The notes beneath the pieces are model-generated. The model was given only the letters and a program-made list of their open reading frames with translations, did not search any database and was not told where the DNA came from. DNA of 64,000 nt from Montifringilla adamsi (Eukaryota > Chordata > Aves > Passeriformes > Passeridae): contig JAGGNK010011003.1 of NCBI GenBank assembly GCA_017590115.1, forward strand, positions 1,024,955 through 1,088,954, written 5' to 3'. How positions within the stretch are numbered: the first letter of the stretch is position 1; each line of letters begins with the position of its first letter. Both the position numbers and the translations under genes were made by a program. Below are positions 47,860 through 58,100 of the stretch, one piece after another.

Positions 47860-48060
47860 ACGGATGCATGTCTTGAGGTCGAATTCTCTGGCGTCCAATA
47901 ACTGCCAGTTCCCACTGCAGCTTTTCCCACGGTCAGGAACACCTCTCTCCCATGTGGATTCTTTAATGTCTAATAAGGGCTGTGCTCTCACTGCAGCTTT
48001 TCTCTCCATGGGGTCGCTAATCAGGTCTCTCTCCTCTATTAAAACCGCTTGTTTTCACAA
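47860..48060 (-). pseudogene. Decayed C2H2 zinc-finger fragment
   Basis: On the minus strand, one frame reads GERPD*RPHGEKSCSESTAL and continues IRH*RIHMGERC. This is the H-C linker of a Kruppel-type finger followed by a whole finger: GERPY.C..CGKSFS.S..LIRHQRIHTGER. The two Cys are replaced by Arg and Gly, Glu became a stop and the Gln of HQRIH became a stop. A second finger follows out of frame (RGKSCSGNWQLLDAREF). The spacing between the two GKS blocks is 76 bases instead of the standard 84, an 8-base deletion. Source gene unknown; I see no poly-A tail or intact flanking exon. Confidence 0.75.
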
Positions 48061-51000
48061 AACTCAAAGGAACGTCATGTCTCTGAGACTGAATATCCCC
48101 TTCGCCCTCAGGTTTAGCTAAAACTGGCAAATGGGTTCAAAATTGATTAGGGAAGATATATATACACATGTCAGGAATACCTCAATCTTGCTCTCCAAGC
48201 AGATCAGAATAAATATCACTATTTGTAGAAGCACAGAAAGGTTACAGAAATATGTAGGAACTCTGCATGTTCAGCTGTGCTGTCTCAAGCACGACGAGCT
48301 GTGATTCTTTATCCCCAACCTACACAGATGCGCACCGTCACGTTCCTACACGCCAGACAGAGCTGCTGAATTCCATCTCCAGGGCATTTTTTTTCTTCCA
48401 GCCTAAAGGATAATCTGCAGATTTGCTTCAAAAACACCAGTGGTGATAGGCTACGTTCAACACTTTCTGCAGGGGAATTGCTCAAACCTGTTCTTTTGCG
48501 TGACTGATTTTAGGATTTGTTTGGATTTGATGTTAAGAACGCACTGCATTGCAACTGAAGGGGAATCTCTTGATTAATCGAGTTTTTTTCATTCTTACAT
48601 GAAAGGGTAATTCCCCATCTCACTTTTGCTTCTCGAAGCTCTGCTTTGCATCTATTCAGCAGCAGATGGAGGAAAATGCAGAGTCACAACATTATGGTCT
48701 CCCTGCCACGCTGCAGAGCACTTGAGATGTGGATCATCTTGAAGTTTGGAAGTCTTGGTCCCACTGGTACAGACTTCTCCAGCAACAGACATTTACAACC
48801 TCTTCTCCAATGTTTTGTATGCTTTCCAGAAAATGGCACTTCAAAAGAAAAAAAAGTTTATCTGTCTGCAGTCTCTGAGACCACCTCAAGTGATGGAACA
48901 GCTCTTCCCTCTCAAACTTCAACAGGGTTTGAACAAGTGACTGGCATCAGTTCATCCCACAGGTTTGAGAACTTGAAATTCATTTCTGACAGAAATCAGC
49001 CACAGATCCAAGGACTCTCAGGCAAATCCCCAATCACAAAAGCTCATCAATGCTAAGAGGTTATGATCTTGACACCAGGGAGGAAATCCAGCCAGTTCCC
49101 AGCCAGTCCAGCCACTCCCGCTCCACCACACCAGCCAGTCACCAAACGCAGATGTGCAAATGTTGTTTCGTTGCTTCATGACTCACTGCTTCCATCGCCC
49201 CGGAGAAAGTGCTTGTCCCTGTGACTAAAGCAACTGGCAGCACAGTCCTTAGCGTGAGCCAGGTGTCAGCCCAAGGAAAATAATATTCCCCACTGACAAG
49301 CGCCCAGCAAGAGCCTGGCACACACTCGGGTGTGTTTTGTCTGCAGTGACTACCTGCGCTCCAGGCACTTTCTCCATAGGCGAGAGCCTGGGACTTTCCA
49401 GAGCCGAGCTCTCGAACCAGCCAGACTCTAATGGCTTTCCTTCTAGTGCAACTCAAAGTCGAGGTTTTGCAAAGCTGAGCTGGAAACTTGAGTTTCATTG
49501 CAACAAGCGAGGTTTCACACCTCAGCTTTATGAGCTGACTTAAAGGAGGCCTCCCCACACCAAAGACTTGAGCAGAGCTGTATCTGGAGGTGAACATGTA
49601 CTACCAGCACAAGAGGGCTCCTCCTGGGCTTCAAGGATACACCAACACAACTGCTGGGAAAGCTGCTCCCTCATTTTATGCTGTTTCAGTGATCAACTTC
49701 ACCTTTAAGCTGCAAAATCAGACTGACACAAGCCAAGCAGGAGCATTAACTGCAGCCAACCCAGGGGCTGTAAACTCTGAAAAATGCAGAGGAAGAGATG
49801 CTTCCTGAGCTCAACTGCTGCCAAAAATGGTGTATCTCACCATACCCACAACCAGCGTTATCGTCTACAACATCAATCTTGAAGCCACTTCTATTTTTTA
49901 AATGTGGCAAAGATTCTCTGCTACTAATTCTTCCAATAAGTTTTTTCAGAGTTAAGACAAAGACCAAAGGTTTACTTGAGACTTTGATTACAAGGTGGTG
50001 ACTGTGCTGGCCATTGGCTGTCTGGATACATATCCAGCTGCCTTCCTAAGAGCAGCATCTCACAGATCCCGTGAAATTAAATCAGATGTTGATTACATAT
50101 ACAAGGGAGATACTCATCCACCCTCAGCTTTTATTCCCCTCACAGTAAGGATGCTAATGAGGCCGGAAGACTTCTTTCCCCTCCAAAGATGACTTCTTTA
50201 AACATACAACTTGGCAATTTATTTTTCTTATTTTGCCCTATTAACTATTACAGGTCATCCGCAGCTGCCACAGAGAGCCTAAAGAGGAACATTTAAAGGA
50301 GCCTCTGTGATCTCTTTGGCAGCCATCACTGTTAATGAGGATGGGAGGTATTCACCCGGCAGCAGGAGCAGATGGACCGCGGCGCGGAGCTTTGTGCCGT
50401 GCGGAAGCCGTGAACACCTCAGTGAAGACACAGGGGAAGCTGTGACAGGAGCACCAAGTTACTCTCAATGAATCCCATGGACAGCAAACACAACCAGGTC
50501 AATTTTCTTCCTGGAGAAAAACTGTAGGTGATTCACTACTTGCTTAAGTAAAATCATTTACAGTCTGGCCGTTCTCTGTGTTGAGCTAAAAGATGGTTTC
50601 AAATCCAGCTCTGACTGGGCACCTGACCACCTTCGTGACAGGAACTTGGTCTGAACACAGCTTTCATTTCCTACCACACTGAGAATAATAAAAGACATGG
50701 AAGATCCTCCATTTGGACAGAGGGGCATCCAGGAGGAACACACACAGGTCAGAACTACCTCACCAGCAGTATCCAACAGACAGCCCTGCAGATCATCCAT
50801 TCACCCTCCTTCTGGACACATCTGGACTTCTCTGGCTTCCCAGTGGAGAGATGAGAGCACTCTCAGGGCATTCTGATCAGATGAGGAAGCTCATGCTCCA
50901 GATCAAAGTGTGCTTATACAAAAAAAGCGCTTTCAGTTTTAAGTTGTTGAGCCTGATTAAAAAGGGGAAGAAAAAGGAAGCAAAAAAGCTCCCTTTTGTT

Positions 51001-54000
51001 CTTAAAAATGTCCGAGCCTCTAACCAGAACACGGTTGTTGCGAAAGACTGCTGCTCTCCTCCCACCATCAGTTTGAGCAGAAAACTGATGTTCCTTCACA
51101 TTCGAACTCTGCTCCTTCTCATCCAAGTCACTCCCAACGTCTGCACCTCACTCAAGGCACAGACACAGAAACTGTAGTCCAGAGCCAGCCAGACGCAACA
51201 GCTACAGAACGCATTTCCAAAAAATCCATCCCGGGAAGGACATTGTTTCCACCAAATTCAAAGGTGCTGCCTTCAATCTTCCTGCTGACAGAGCTGGCTG
51301 CAGCACACCCTGGGATGTACCTGGTGTATTTATAAAAAGCCTGGAACAATGTTTGTTCTTTTACTGAAGGATGTTATCTTCACACTGCAGGATTTTACAG
51401 ATTGCAGGAGATGATTACTGAAGGTTAAACAGTAACTACTGAAATGCACAAACCAAAGCACTTGCTGTGTTTTACTCATGGTCCAGGAGCCTTCATCACC
51501 TCCGAATGTGCTGCTGCAGAACATCGATGGAGATGGGTTTCAGGACACCTGAGTTGCCATTGCTCCCCAAGCAGAAAGGTGAAACCTCCAAATAACTGTG
51601 TGTGTACAATCACCAGGTGGGAAACACTGCTGACTTGTAGTCTGGGCAATGAAAAAAGCAACTTCTGTCTGATTTTCATTAACTGTCCAAGGAATCTTCA
51701 AAACACCACAAAAACTTGAGAAAAGGAAAGCATCAAGGCTGGTTGTACACTGTGAATTTCCATCCTCAGGCTCCTGTTCCTCCCACAAGATTCTTAAATC
51801 AGCATGCCAAAGATGCAGCTAAACTCAGAATCTTATTATGGAGAGCAATCATTTTTCTAGTTTATTCCTCAATTCATTGTTTAGGAATGTTTGTCCTTGC
51901 AGTCTTTGGTTTCAGGGCGTTCTCAGACCTCAGCAAGTTCAATGAACTTAATAAAAAACACAAGTGAAATATCTCACTGGTTCTTATTTTTGGTGGCTAC
52001 AAATTCAGAGCATATCCAACCCAGTGGCAGCTCCACAACTCACACCCAACAACAACTCTCCCAAAACCTTCAGCAGCCTAAAAGCAGCCAGGAGGGGTGA
52101 CCCTCAGTTCTGCCCCTTTACAAACATTCTCAGAAAACAGTTTTGGTGTTTGTTATTTCTCAGGTGCTTCTTCACACTTCACATGCAAAAGGGCATCTCA
52201 GCCTCTTCCTCACAACCCAACAGCAACGTGAAACCACCACAACAGCAAGACAAGCTGCAGTTGTGACACATCAGCTCACAAAAACAAAGCTCCTGAGGAG
52301 CCCCAGGTCCACCCTGACTCATCACCTCATCCAATATCTGCCTTCCACTCATTTGGATATTTACTTCCTTTTTTATGGAAAGCCAGCAAGTGCCTCTTTG
52401 CCCTCAGCAAAGACAAGGACCTAATTCTGGACACACCTTAAGACGTCAGTAAGGTCATTTGCCAGGGAACTTGGCATGACTTTCTGGCCTATGAAAAGCA
52501 AGGAGGAATAAAAAAACAGTAAACAAGGCTATCACAAAGTGAATTTAAGCCTTTATTCATCTCCTGTTCTGAACTGATGAATGGATTTAATACCTTTGTA
52601 TGCCTCACTGGACTGGTAAGTTCTCAACATGTGAATCTGTTTTCTTGTACTCTGCAGGGATTATTTTACTGTTGTGCCAAATGAATTTACAGTAAGGGCA
52701 AGAAATACCAAAAGCCAACATGGCTCTTGAACAGCTCAGCAACAACAGAAGCTGCTGATACAAATAATCACAACTAAACACAGCCTGGACCTTTGAAGAA
52801 ACTTCAGAGAAGAAACAACGCCAGCCAGGCTCAGCAGATGACAGAATTTTGTGACCAAGTGTCATCAACTTATCTTTCTACCACAGCTCAGCATATAAAA
52901 CCACTTAATAGAAGCTTAGTCCAAATCTACACTCTTTGTGGCTTTTCATTAAGTTTCTTTGAAATAATTACCCAGCCTTGGCCAGTGTGGCATCAACCAG
53001 CTGCCACCTCAAGTGCAGGCAAAGAGCAGAATCCGGAGCAGCCGCGGATCTCAGCCTGCTCAGGAGCCACCCTCCGGACTCGGCCTGGGAGAACCAGGAG
53101 GCAGCTGCAGGCAGACACCGCTGGGTACCAAGCTGGGACACCACTGAGGTGGTGCCTGTGCTGCTTTAGGGCACCTGGGATCATTACCAGGAACAGAATT
53201 ATTAAAGATCTGATGGCAAACCACCATCAGAGCCAGCACCACCATCACCCCAATGAGCCACCTCACCGACCCACCTACGCTCCGTGCGAGGCTGATGCTC
53301 ACTGGAACCCCCCAGAAGAACTTGCCTCGTGTACTCCCCTTCTGAGTCTGGGCAATTATTTCAAGCCCCCCGCCCCAGTCTCCCAACCAAACATCCTACT
53401 ATGGTCTCTGGATTACGTTACTGGAAGTGTTTGTAAAACCAGCACCAACAAGTTCTGATGCTGCCCATTATTCCAGACACCACTCCAGTAAAACACAGGT
53501 GTAAACTGTACCCTCCCCTCCTTCACAGCTCCAGGCTGGAAGAGGCAGTACCTCATCTGTGAAAATGCCTAAAGTGACACAAACAGAGCGACGAAACAGA
53601 AATAGTTCTGTGGCCTTACTTCTGTATCTTCCTACAATAAAATACACCTGGATAGAGATCTCGATGGGTTGAGCTGAGTTAGGATAACCATCTCAAGTGA
53701 CATCCAAGGACGTAGAGATCGGTGATCACCAAAAAAAGCCAGGGAACACATTTAAAAGCTTTACTAGAAAACCAGGAGTGCTGTTCCTTCTGACTCAAGC
53801 CAGTTCCTGTGGAAAGCCACTGCAAGACCTGCTGGTGTCTGACATGAGAAGTTTTTCCTCCAAGTGTTCAACACCAGCAGTGGCCATCACTGCTCTTCCC
53901 TGGTCACAGCCTGCACCAGAGCTACCAAAATTCCCCTACATCACCTCAGTCCACAGCAGAGACACAGAGCACAGATTTCACCCTCCCAGGCCAAATTTAC

Positions 54001-55239
54001 ACTCCAAGCCATCAAGACAAAACATTTACTCACAAACTGACCAAATATTCTCCAGGAATGACTAAAAACAGACACTCACTGTCATGGCAGGTTTTTTTGA
54101 AGTTATGTTTAAAATGCCAACCACTTCTCCAGGAGGTATCCAAAGCATCTCCTGCGAGACAGACACTGGAACACGGCAAAGCCAAACAAAGCCCATTTCC
54201 CACCCCAAAAAACGCCCTTAAAAGTTATTTATTTTCTCCAAGATTGCCTTGATCTGCAATGTATTCAGTTGATTTTCAAGGAGCACTTTTGTTTCCTGAA
54301 ATCCAGGGCTTCTCCTGGACTTGGTTGCCACTGTGAATGTCTTAATTCTCCCCCAGCACAGGAGATTGCACACAACAGTCACATGGTGCATCATTAAGAG
54401 GCTTTTACTCCTCTTTGCCCTTTAAAACACCAGTAAAGGGACAAAGCCATGTTCTTTCAGAAGAAAACACAGGGAGGAAAAAAAATATGGAAGGGCAGCA
54501 CTTGTGTTGGGGACAACTGTTACTATATTTAGTCGCCTTGTTCTGCAAGCTGCTGAGCATCTGTTTCAGCAATGGTGAACGACGGGTTTTTTCCAGCATT
54601 AATTAGGTGAACCCAAACCACTGCTCCCACCACTTCCCCAAGCTCACATCTCCCAGATCATAACTCGGATTTGCTACTTATTCCACCTAAACAGTGGATC
54701 TCCAATCCTGGCACTGGCTGTGTTTCTATTTCAGGGTGCCTTAATAGCTCAGTTGAAAGGAAATATAGGGCATTAGTTTTTGAAAAGGGAGTATTTGGGT
54801 AAGAAATTGACAGACAATTTCAAGGTATTTAAATGCACGGAGAATTTCTCCTTTGCAATCCCCTTTAATATCAAGGAAACAGATTTTTAAAAGGGCTTCT
54901 AAGGAAAAAAATAGCACTGCTAATGTAAACCAGTGCTTCTTGAGACCAGCTTCAGTATTCTCTAATTCGAGAGAAGAATTCACAGCAGGGAGTTTTATTT
55001 CCATTCACCTCAGTAAACTAAACAAACTAATCAGGAGCATTTGAGGAAAAAGAATAAAAACATGTATTTCTTCGAAATTCTTAATTCATCTCTTTATAGA
55101 ATTCCTTGTGAGGCTGCAAATCCCAGCAAGGTTCCCACAGTCGGTGGTTATGTGAAAGGGGGAGGAGAGGCAGCAAACCCTCCATACTCCTGCCGAGCTG
55201 TAAGTTTTAGGAGTTTTCCCTGAATTTTTGCTTCTTTGG

Positions 55240-55660
55240 AAACAAGATGGTTGTTTCTCAAACGGGGACCGCGCAACAGCCCAGCCAACGGGATTCCATC
55301 TGGGAAGGACACTATTTCCCAAGCCCGGTGGAAAAACAAACACTCGGGTGAGCTGCTCAGAGGCTCCGGGGGTAAGGCGATTCCCGGCCGCAGCCCAGTC
55401 GAGGTTTTCGGCGGTTTTGCCCCAAACCTCGCCCCGCTCCCATGGCTCCCATGGCTCAGCCTCCCCGCACGCGCTTCGCCCTATTCCCAGGCTGGGGGAT
55501 GGGTGGGAACCGGGCTCTGCCAAGCCCCGCTCCCTCCGAAAAGACTTTCCCTCCCGACTACAGCGTCCTTTCCAAGGAGGGAGCCTTCCCCTTCCCACCT
55601 CCACGGCCCGGCAGCCGCTTCTCTTCCCTCTGGAGAAACCCAGCACGCCGTGTAAGCCCT
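55240..55660. other. Moderately CpG-rich segment in intron 1
   Basis: The segment is GC-rich with scattered CpGs (GGGGACCGCGCAAC, TTCCCGGCCGC, GTTTTCGGCGG, CGCACGCGCTTCGCC), 2 kb inside intron 1. Long open frames on both strands follow from the base composition and encode nothing that I recognise. It could be a shore of the promoter island. Confidence 0.4.
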
Positions 55661-56936
55661 GCGCAGCGCCTGTCCCTTCCCCCAGGCGAGCACGGGCATA
55701 CAAAGGAAGCCTTGCTCCATTGTCCACCTATAGCACCTACACACCGAGCCTCGGAGCCGGCTCCCCGCTCACCCCCTCACCCCTTTTCCAGCCACAAATA
55801 TTCCAGTGGGTACATCCCACTAGCATTCGGAGGCGGCGTGCCATTCCCTCCCCCTGCTTTAGTACCTGCAGCCAAAGGGCTGAAGCGTGTTTTAACTGTT
55901 TACTGCCGTGAGATCAGCCTCATCCAAACACACAAATCCTGGGCAAAAATCACTTCGGAAAAAACAGGAAGAAATGCCTGGCTCCTTCCCAAACCTCCCA
56001 TCGCAATTTGCCGAGGTAAAAACAACCAAAAAAAGGTAATTAATTCAGCGCCTGCCGTTTTGCCCATCCATCTCCAAGCAACAGTACCATGGCAACTTTT
56101 TCCCTCCTTTAATACATCTTACAAAAGGAGGAGGACTGGACAAAATAAAACAGAGGAATGTCAGATTTCCACTGTTGAGCGCCTATTCCCTCACCTAGTT
56201 ACGACTGGAATCAACCAAATAACCCTAGAGCGAGCTTTTTCTCCCCAAAACCTGGCTTTGTAAACAGCACTGGGTCACCTAACCTGGACTTGAGGGACAT
56301 GACAAACCACCCTGAATACACATCTACCATCCACGCCTTCACCAAGCAGCGAATTCTTGGCTCAGGGGGATAATAAAGGTGAAAAAAAGGTGAAGCTTGA
56401 TTAAAACAGGGCAATTTCAGAGCGATGAGATGCAGAGATGGGGTTTGGCTGCTGCAGCAGCTGAGGCCAGGAGGATGGAGGAGGATGTGAGACCCCCCAG
56501 TCCTTCCACAACAGACGACCAGAAACCAGGGAAGAGCCGCTGGGACCTTCCTTTCTCCCCCTCGGTGTCACCGCATCTATTTTTCCCATGGTGACTCATT
56601 ATTAAGGACGCTCCGTCATTTTTCCAGCACAGGAAGATTAAAGGAAGCTTCAAAATCCATTTTTTTCTGCTGCTGGTGGGATTAAAGCAAAGCGCCTGGA
56701 GGGGCCATGAGCTGAGCAGGGCTCGTTACTCTCTTTTTCTTCCTAAAAACCAGCTTGCAGCGTGGGGTGCATCAACTTGAGAGCATTTCCACAGGAAAAA
56801 GGTGCTGCTGAGGCGGTGGGGAAGAAGCCTCTTCCTCCTCCTCCTCCTCGCAGGGAAAGACGGAGGGAGGAGGAAAAAAACCCAACCATGCAAACAGCTA
56901 CTACTTCCTTATTAGCAGGATTAACCTATGCAATTA

Positions 56937-56966
56937 AAAAAAAAAAAAAAAAACAAAAAAAAAACA
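56937..56966 (+). repeat. A-rich simple repeat
   Basis: A-runs broken by single Cs lie within intron 1 close to exon 1. A similar run of 18 As occurs at 57210-57227. Confidence 0.85.
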
Positions 56967-57239
56967 ACCCAGCACGATATAAGGTGTCCAGAGTGCTTCC
57001 CGCGTGCAGGATCCCGTGTTTTCTCCGTGGGTTTGTGTGATTTTTTTTTCCCCCCAAGTCACGTTTTCGCAGCTGCAGGCGCTTCGGTTCCCACAGCTCG
57101 CTGCACTTCGGGGGGACACGCAGCATCCTCCACGGCTCCAGGTGGGAGGGAAACGCAGTGAAATGGGCGAAAATAAATAGAAAAAAAGTCCGAGCGTTGA
57201 ATAATTTAGGAAAAAAAAAAAAAAAAAGGAATGGAATGG

Positions 57240-57697
57240 AAAACAAGTCGGCCAGGCTCAGCGCTGCCTCCCGACATCCTCGGCATGGGAGCCGCTCCGT
57301 GTCGACCTCCGAGCCCCACTCGCTGCTGCTCCGTCGTTTCGGGTCCATTTTTAGCCATTTTTGTATTTCCCCGCTCCGGCCGCGCCGCCGATCCCGCCAT
57401 GGCGCGGGTTATTTACAGCGCTGTTTTCCTCCTCCTCTCCACGGGAACCGCCGTCCCCGCGCACTCCTCCCCCCCTTTCCCACGTTTTTCTCCTCGTTTT
57501 TCCCCACACCGCGGGTCGGGCCGGACGGGCCCCCTCGCGGCTTCCCACTCACCGCTTGAAGTGCTCGATGATCTTCTCCTCGCGCACGTTCTCCGGCAGG
57601 TTGCCCACCCAGAGGTGCCTGGTTTCCCGGACCATGCTGCGCGGCGCGGGGCGAGCCCGCCGCCCGTGCCCCGGCTCCCGGCCGCCGCCTGCCCCCG
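57240..57697 (-). promoter_or_regulatory. SPEN 5' CpG island (promoter, 5' UTR and first intron start), truncated
   Basis: CpG dinucleotides become frequent from about 57240 and are densest from 57370 to 57697, covering exon 1 and the first 300 bases of intron 1. This is the expected place for the SPEN promoter island. Only 62 bases of GC-rich sequence remain upstream of the ATG before the N at 57698, after which CpG density drops sharply. There is no TATA box in what remains. The intronic part contains ATGGC-type words (GCCATGGCGGG, AAAATGGC) that resemble YY1 sites; this is a weak guess. Confidence 0.75.
57553..57635 (-). CDS. SPEN: SPEN exon 1: start codon and first half of RRM1
   Basis: This exon encodes residues 1-27 plus two bases of codon 28. 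The protein begins MVRETRHLWVGNL, where LWVGNL (8-13) is the RNP2 strand of RRM1. The ATG has an A at -3 and a G at +4, a strong initiation context, and it is the start expected for vertebrate SPEN. The exon ends CG|GTGAGT, a strong donor, and codon 28 (Arg) is completed by the first base of exon 2. The segment is rich in CpG. The 5' UTR cannot be delimited because an N lies only 63 bases upstream of the ATG. Confidence 0.96.
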
Positions 57698-57698
57698 N
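57698..57698. other. Ambiguous base N (probable assembly join)
   Basis: This is the only N in the window. It lies exactly at the boundary between the CpG-rich exon 1 flank and a G-run tandem repeat, so it probably marks missing or unresolved sequence rather than one unread base. Confidence 0.8.
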
Positions 57699-57700
57699 TG

Positions 57701-57776
57701 GGGGTGTGAGAAACGGGGGGACGGGAGAATTGGGGTGGGGGGTGTGGGAAACGGGGGGACGAGAGAATTGGGGTGG
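57701..57776. repeat. 38-bp G-rich tandem repeat, two copies
   Basis: Two adjacent 38-base units (57701-57738 and 57739-57776) differ at only two positions. Each holds runs of 4 to 6 Gs separated by short spacers, so the plus strand could form G-quadruplexes. A decayed third unit follows to about 57815. The repeat sits directly upstream of the SPEN start, next to the N. Confidence 0.9.
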
Positions 57777-57829
57777 GCGTGGGAAATGGGATGAGAATTA
57801 AGATTGTGAAACAGTGGGAGACAGACAAT

Positions 57830-58100
57830 GGGGGGTTGTAATACAACAGGAGGCTCTGAGAATCTTATTGGGGGGCTGTGAGGATCATTACAGGGGCTTT
57901 GAAAATTGTAGTGGGGCTGTGAGAGTTGCAATGAGGGGCTCTGAGAGATGTAACAGGCTCTGCAAGAATTGTAATGAGGGGCTGTGAGAAGTGTATGGGG
58001 GCACTGGGAGTCTTGATGGGGCTGTGAGAAAAGGGGCTGTGAGACTCAGTGCGGGGCTGGGGGAGTTGGAACGGGGAGCTGTGAGAGACAGAACGGGTTG
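57830..58100. repeat. Degenerate minisatellite (GGGGCTGTGAGA-type units)
   Basis: Roughly ten imperfect units of about 20 to 30 bases share the core GGGGCTGTGAGA followed by a variable TTGTAATG-like part (for example near 57875, 57905, 57978, 58018, 58034 and 58075). Spacing and sequence vary, so it is an old or interrupted array. Some units contain CTCTGAGA instead. Confidence 0.75.

Larger units (their letters stand above)
39628..57552 (-). other. SPEN intron 1 (17.9 kb)
   Basis: The donor is GTGAGT at 57552 and the acceptor is TTCCAG. The intron separates the two halves of RRM1. It contains a CR1 endonuclease remnant, a C2H2 zinc-finger remnant, moderately CpG-rich patches at about 42.23-43.26 and 55.24-55.66 kb, and two poly-A runs (56937-56953, 57210-57227). 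Long stretches (39.7-42.2, 43.3-45.5, 46.3-47.8 and 48.1-55.2 kb) show nothing that I can name. Several open frames of 100-230 codons have no recognisable protein content. Confidence 0.85.
1..57635 (-). other. SPEN: SPEN gene, partial (start codon to inside exon 11)
   Basis: Eleven coding exons on the minus strand assemble into one continuous frame of about 2022 residues. It matches my memory of vertebrate SPEN/SHARP (human protein about 3660 aa) from the initiator methionine onward. Residues 1-617 appear colinear with human, so RRM1 is at about 6-81, RRM2 at 335-415, RRM3 at 438-513 and RRM4 at 517-589. SPEN is a nuclear corepressor. Its RRMs bind structured RNA such as SRA (and, in mammals, the Xist A-repeat), and its C-terminal SPOC domain recruits SMRT/NCoR-HDAC3 and represses RBPJ/Notch and nuclear-receptor targets. 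The SPOC and RBPJ-binding parts are not in this window. The assignment is secure; the splice sites are inferred by reading frame and protein conservation, without transcript data. Confidence 0.97.

Noticed and set aside
47970..48020. Functional zinc-finger gene or exon
   Set aside because: The zinc-binding Cys are lost, two in-frame stops are present and the finger spacing has an 8-base deletion, so only a fossil is supported.
52793..53458. 221-codon open frame on the plus strand in intron 1
   Set aside because: No domain, signal or conserved pattern is visible. The composition is that of random intronic sequence.
55228..55911. 227-codon open frame and three overlapping ones on both strands
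   Set aside because: Several long frames overlap in one GC-rich segment, which is what base composition produces, and none resembles a protein.
57231..57846. Long frames on both strands across exon 1 and the N
   Set aside because: They run through the N and the G-rich repeat in frames other than that of SPEN. They are artefacts of the CpG island and the tandem repeat.
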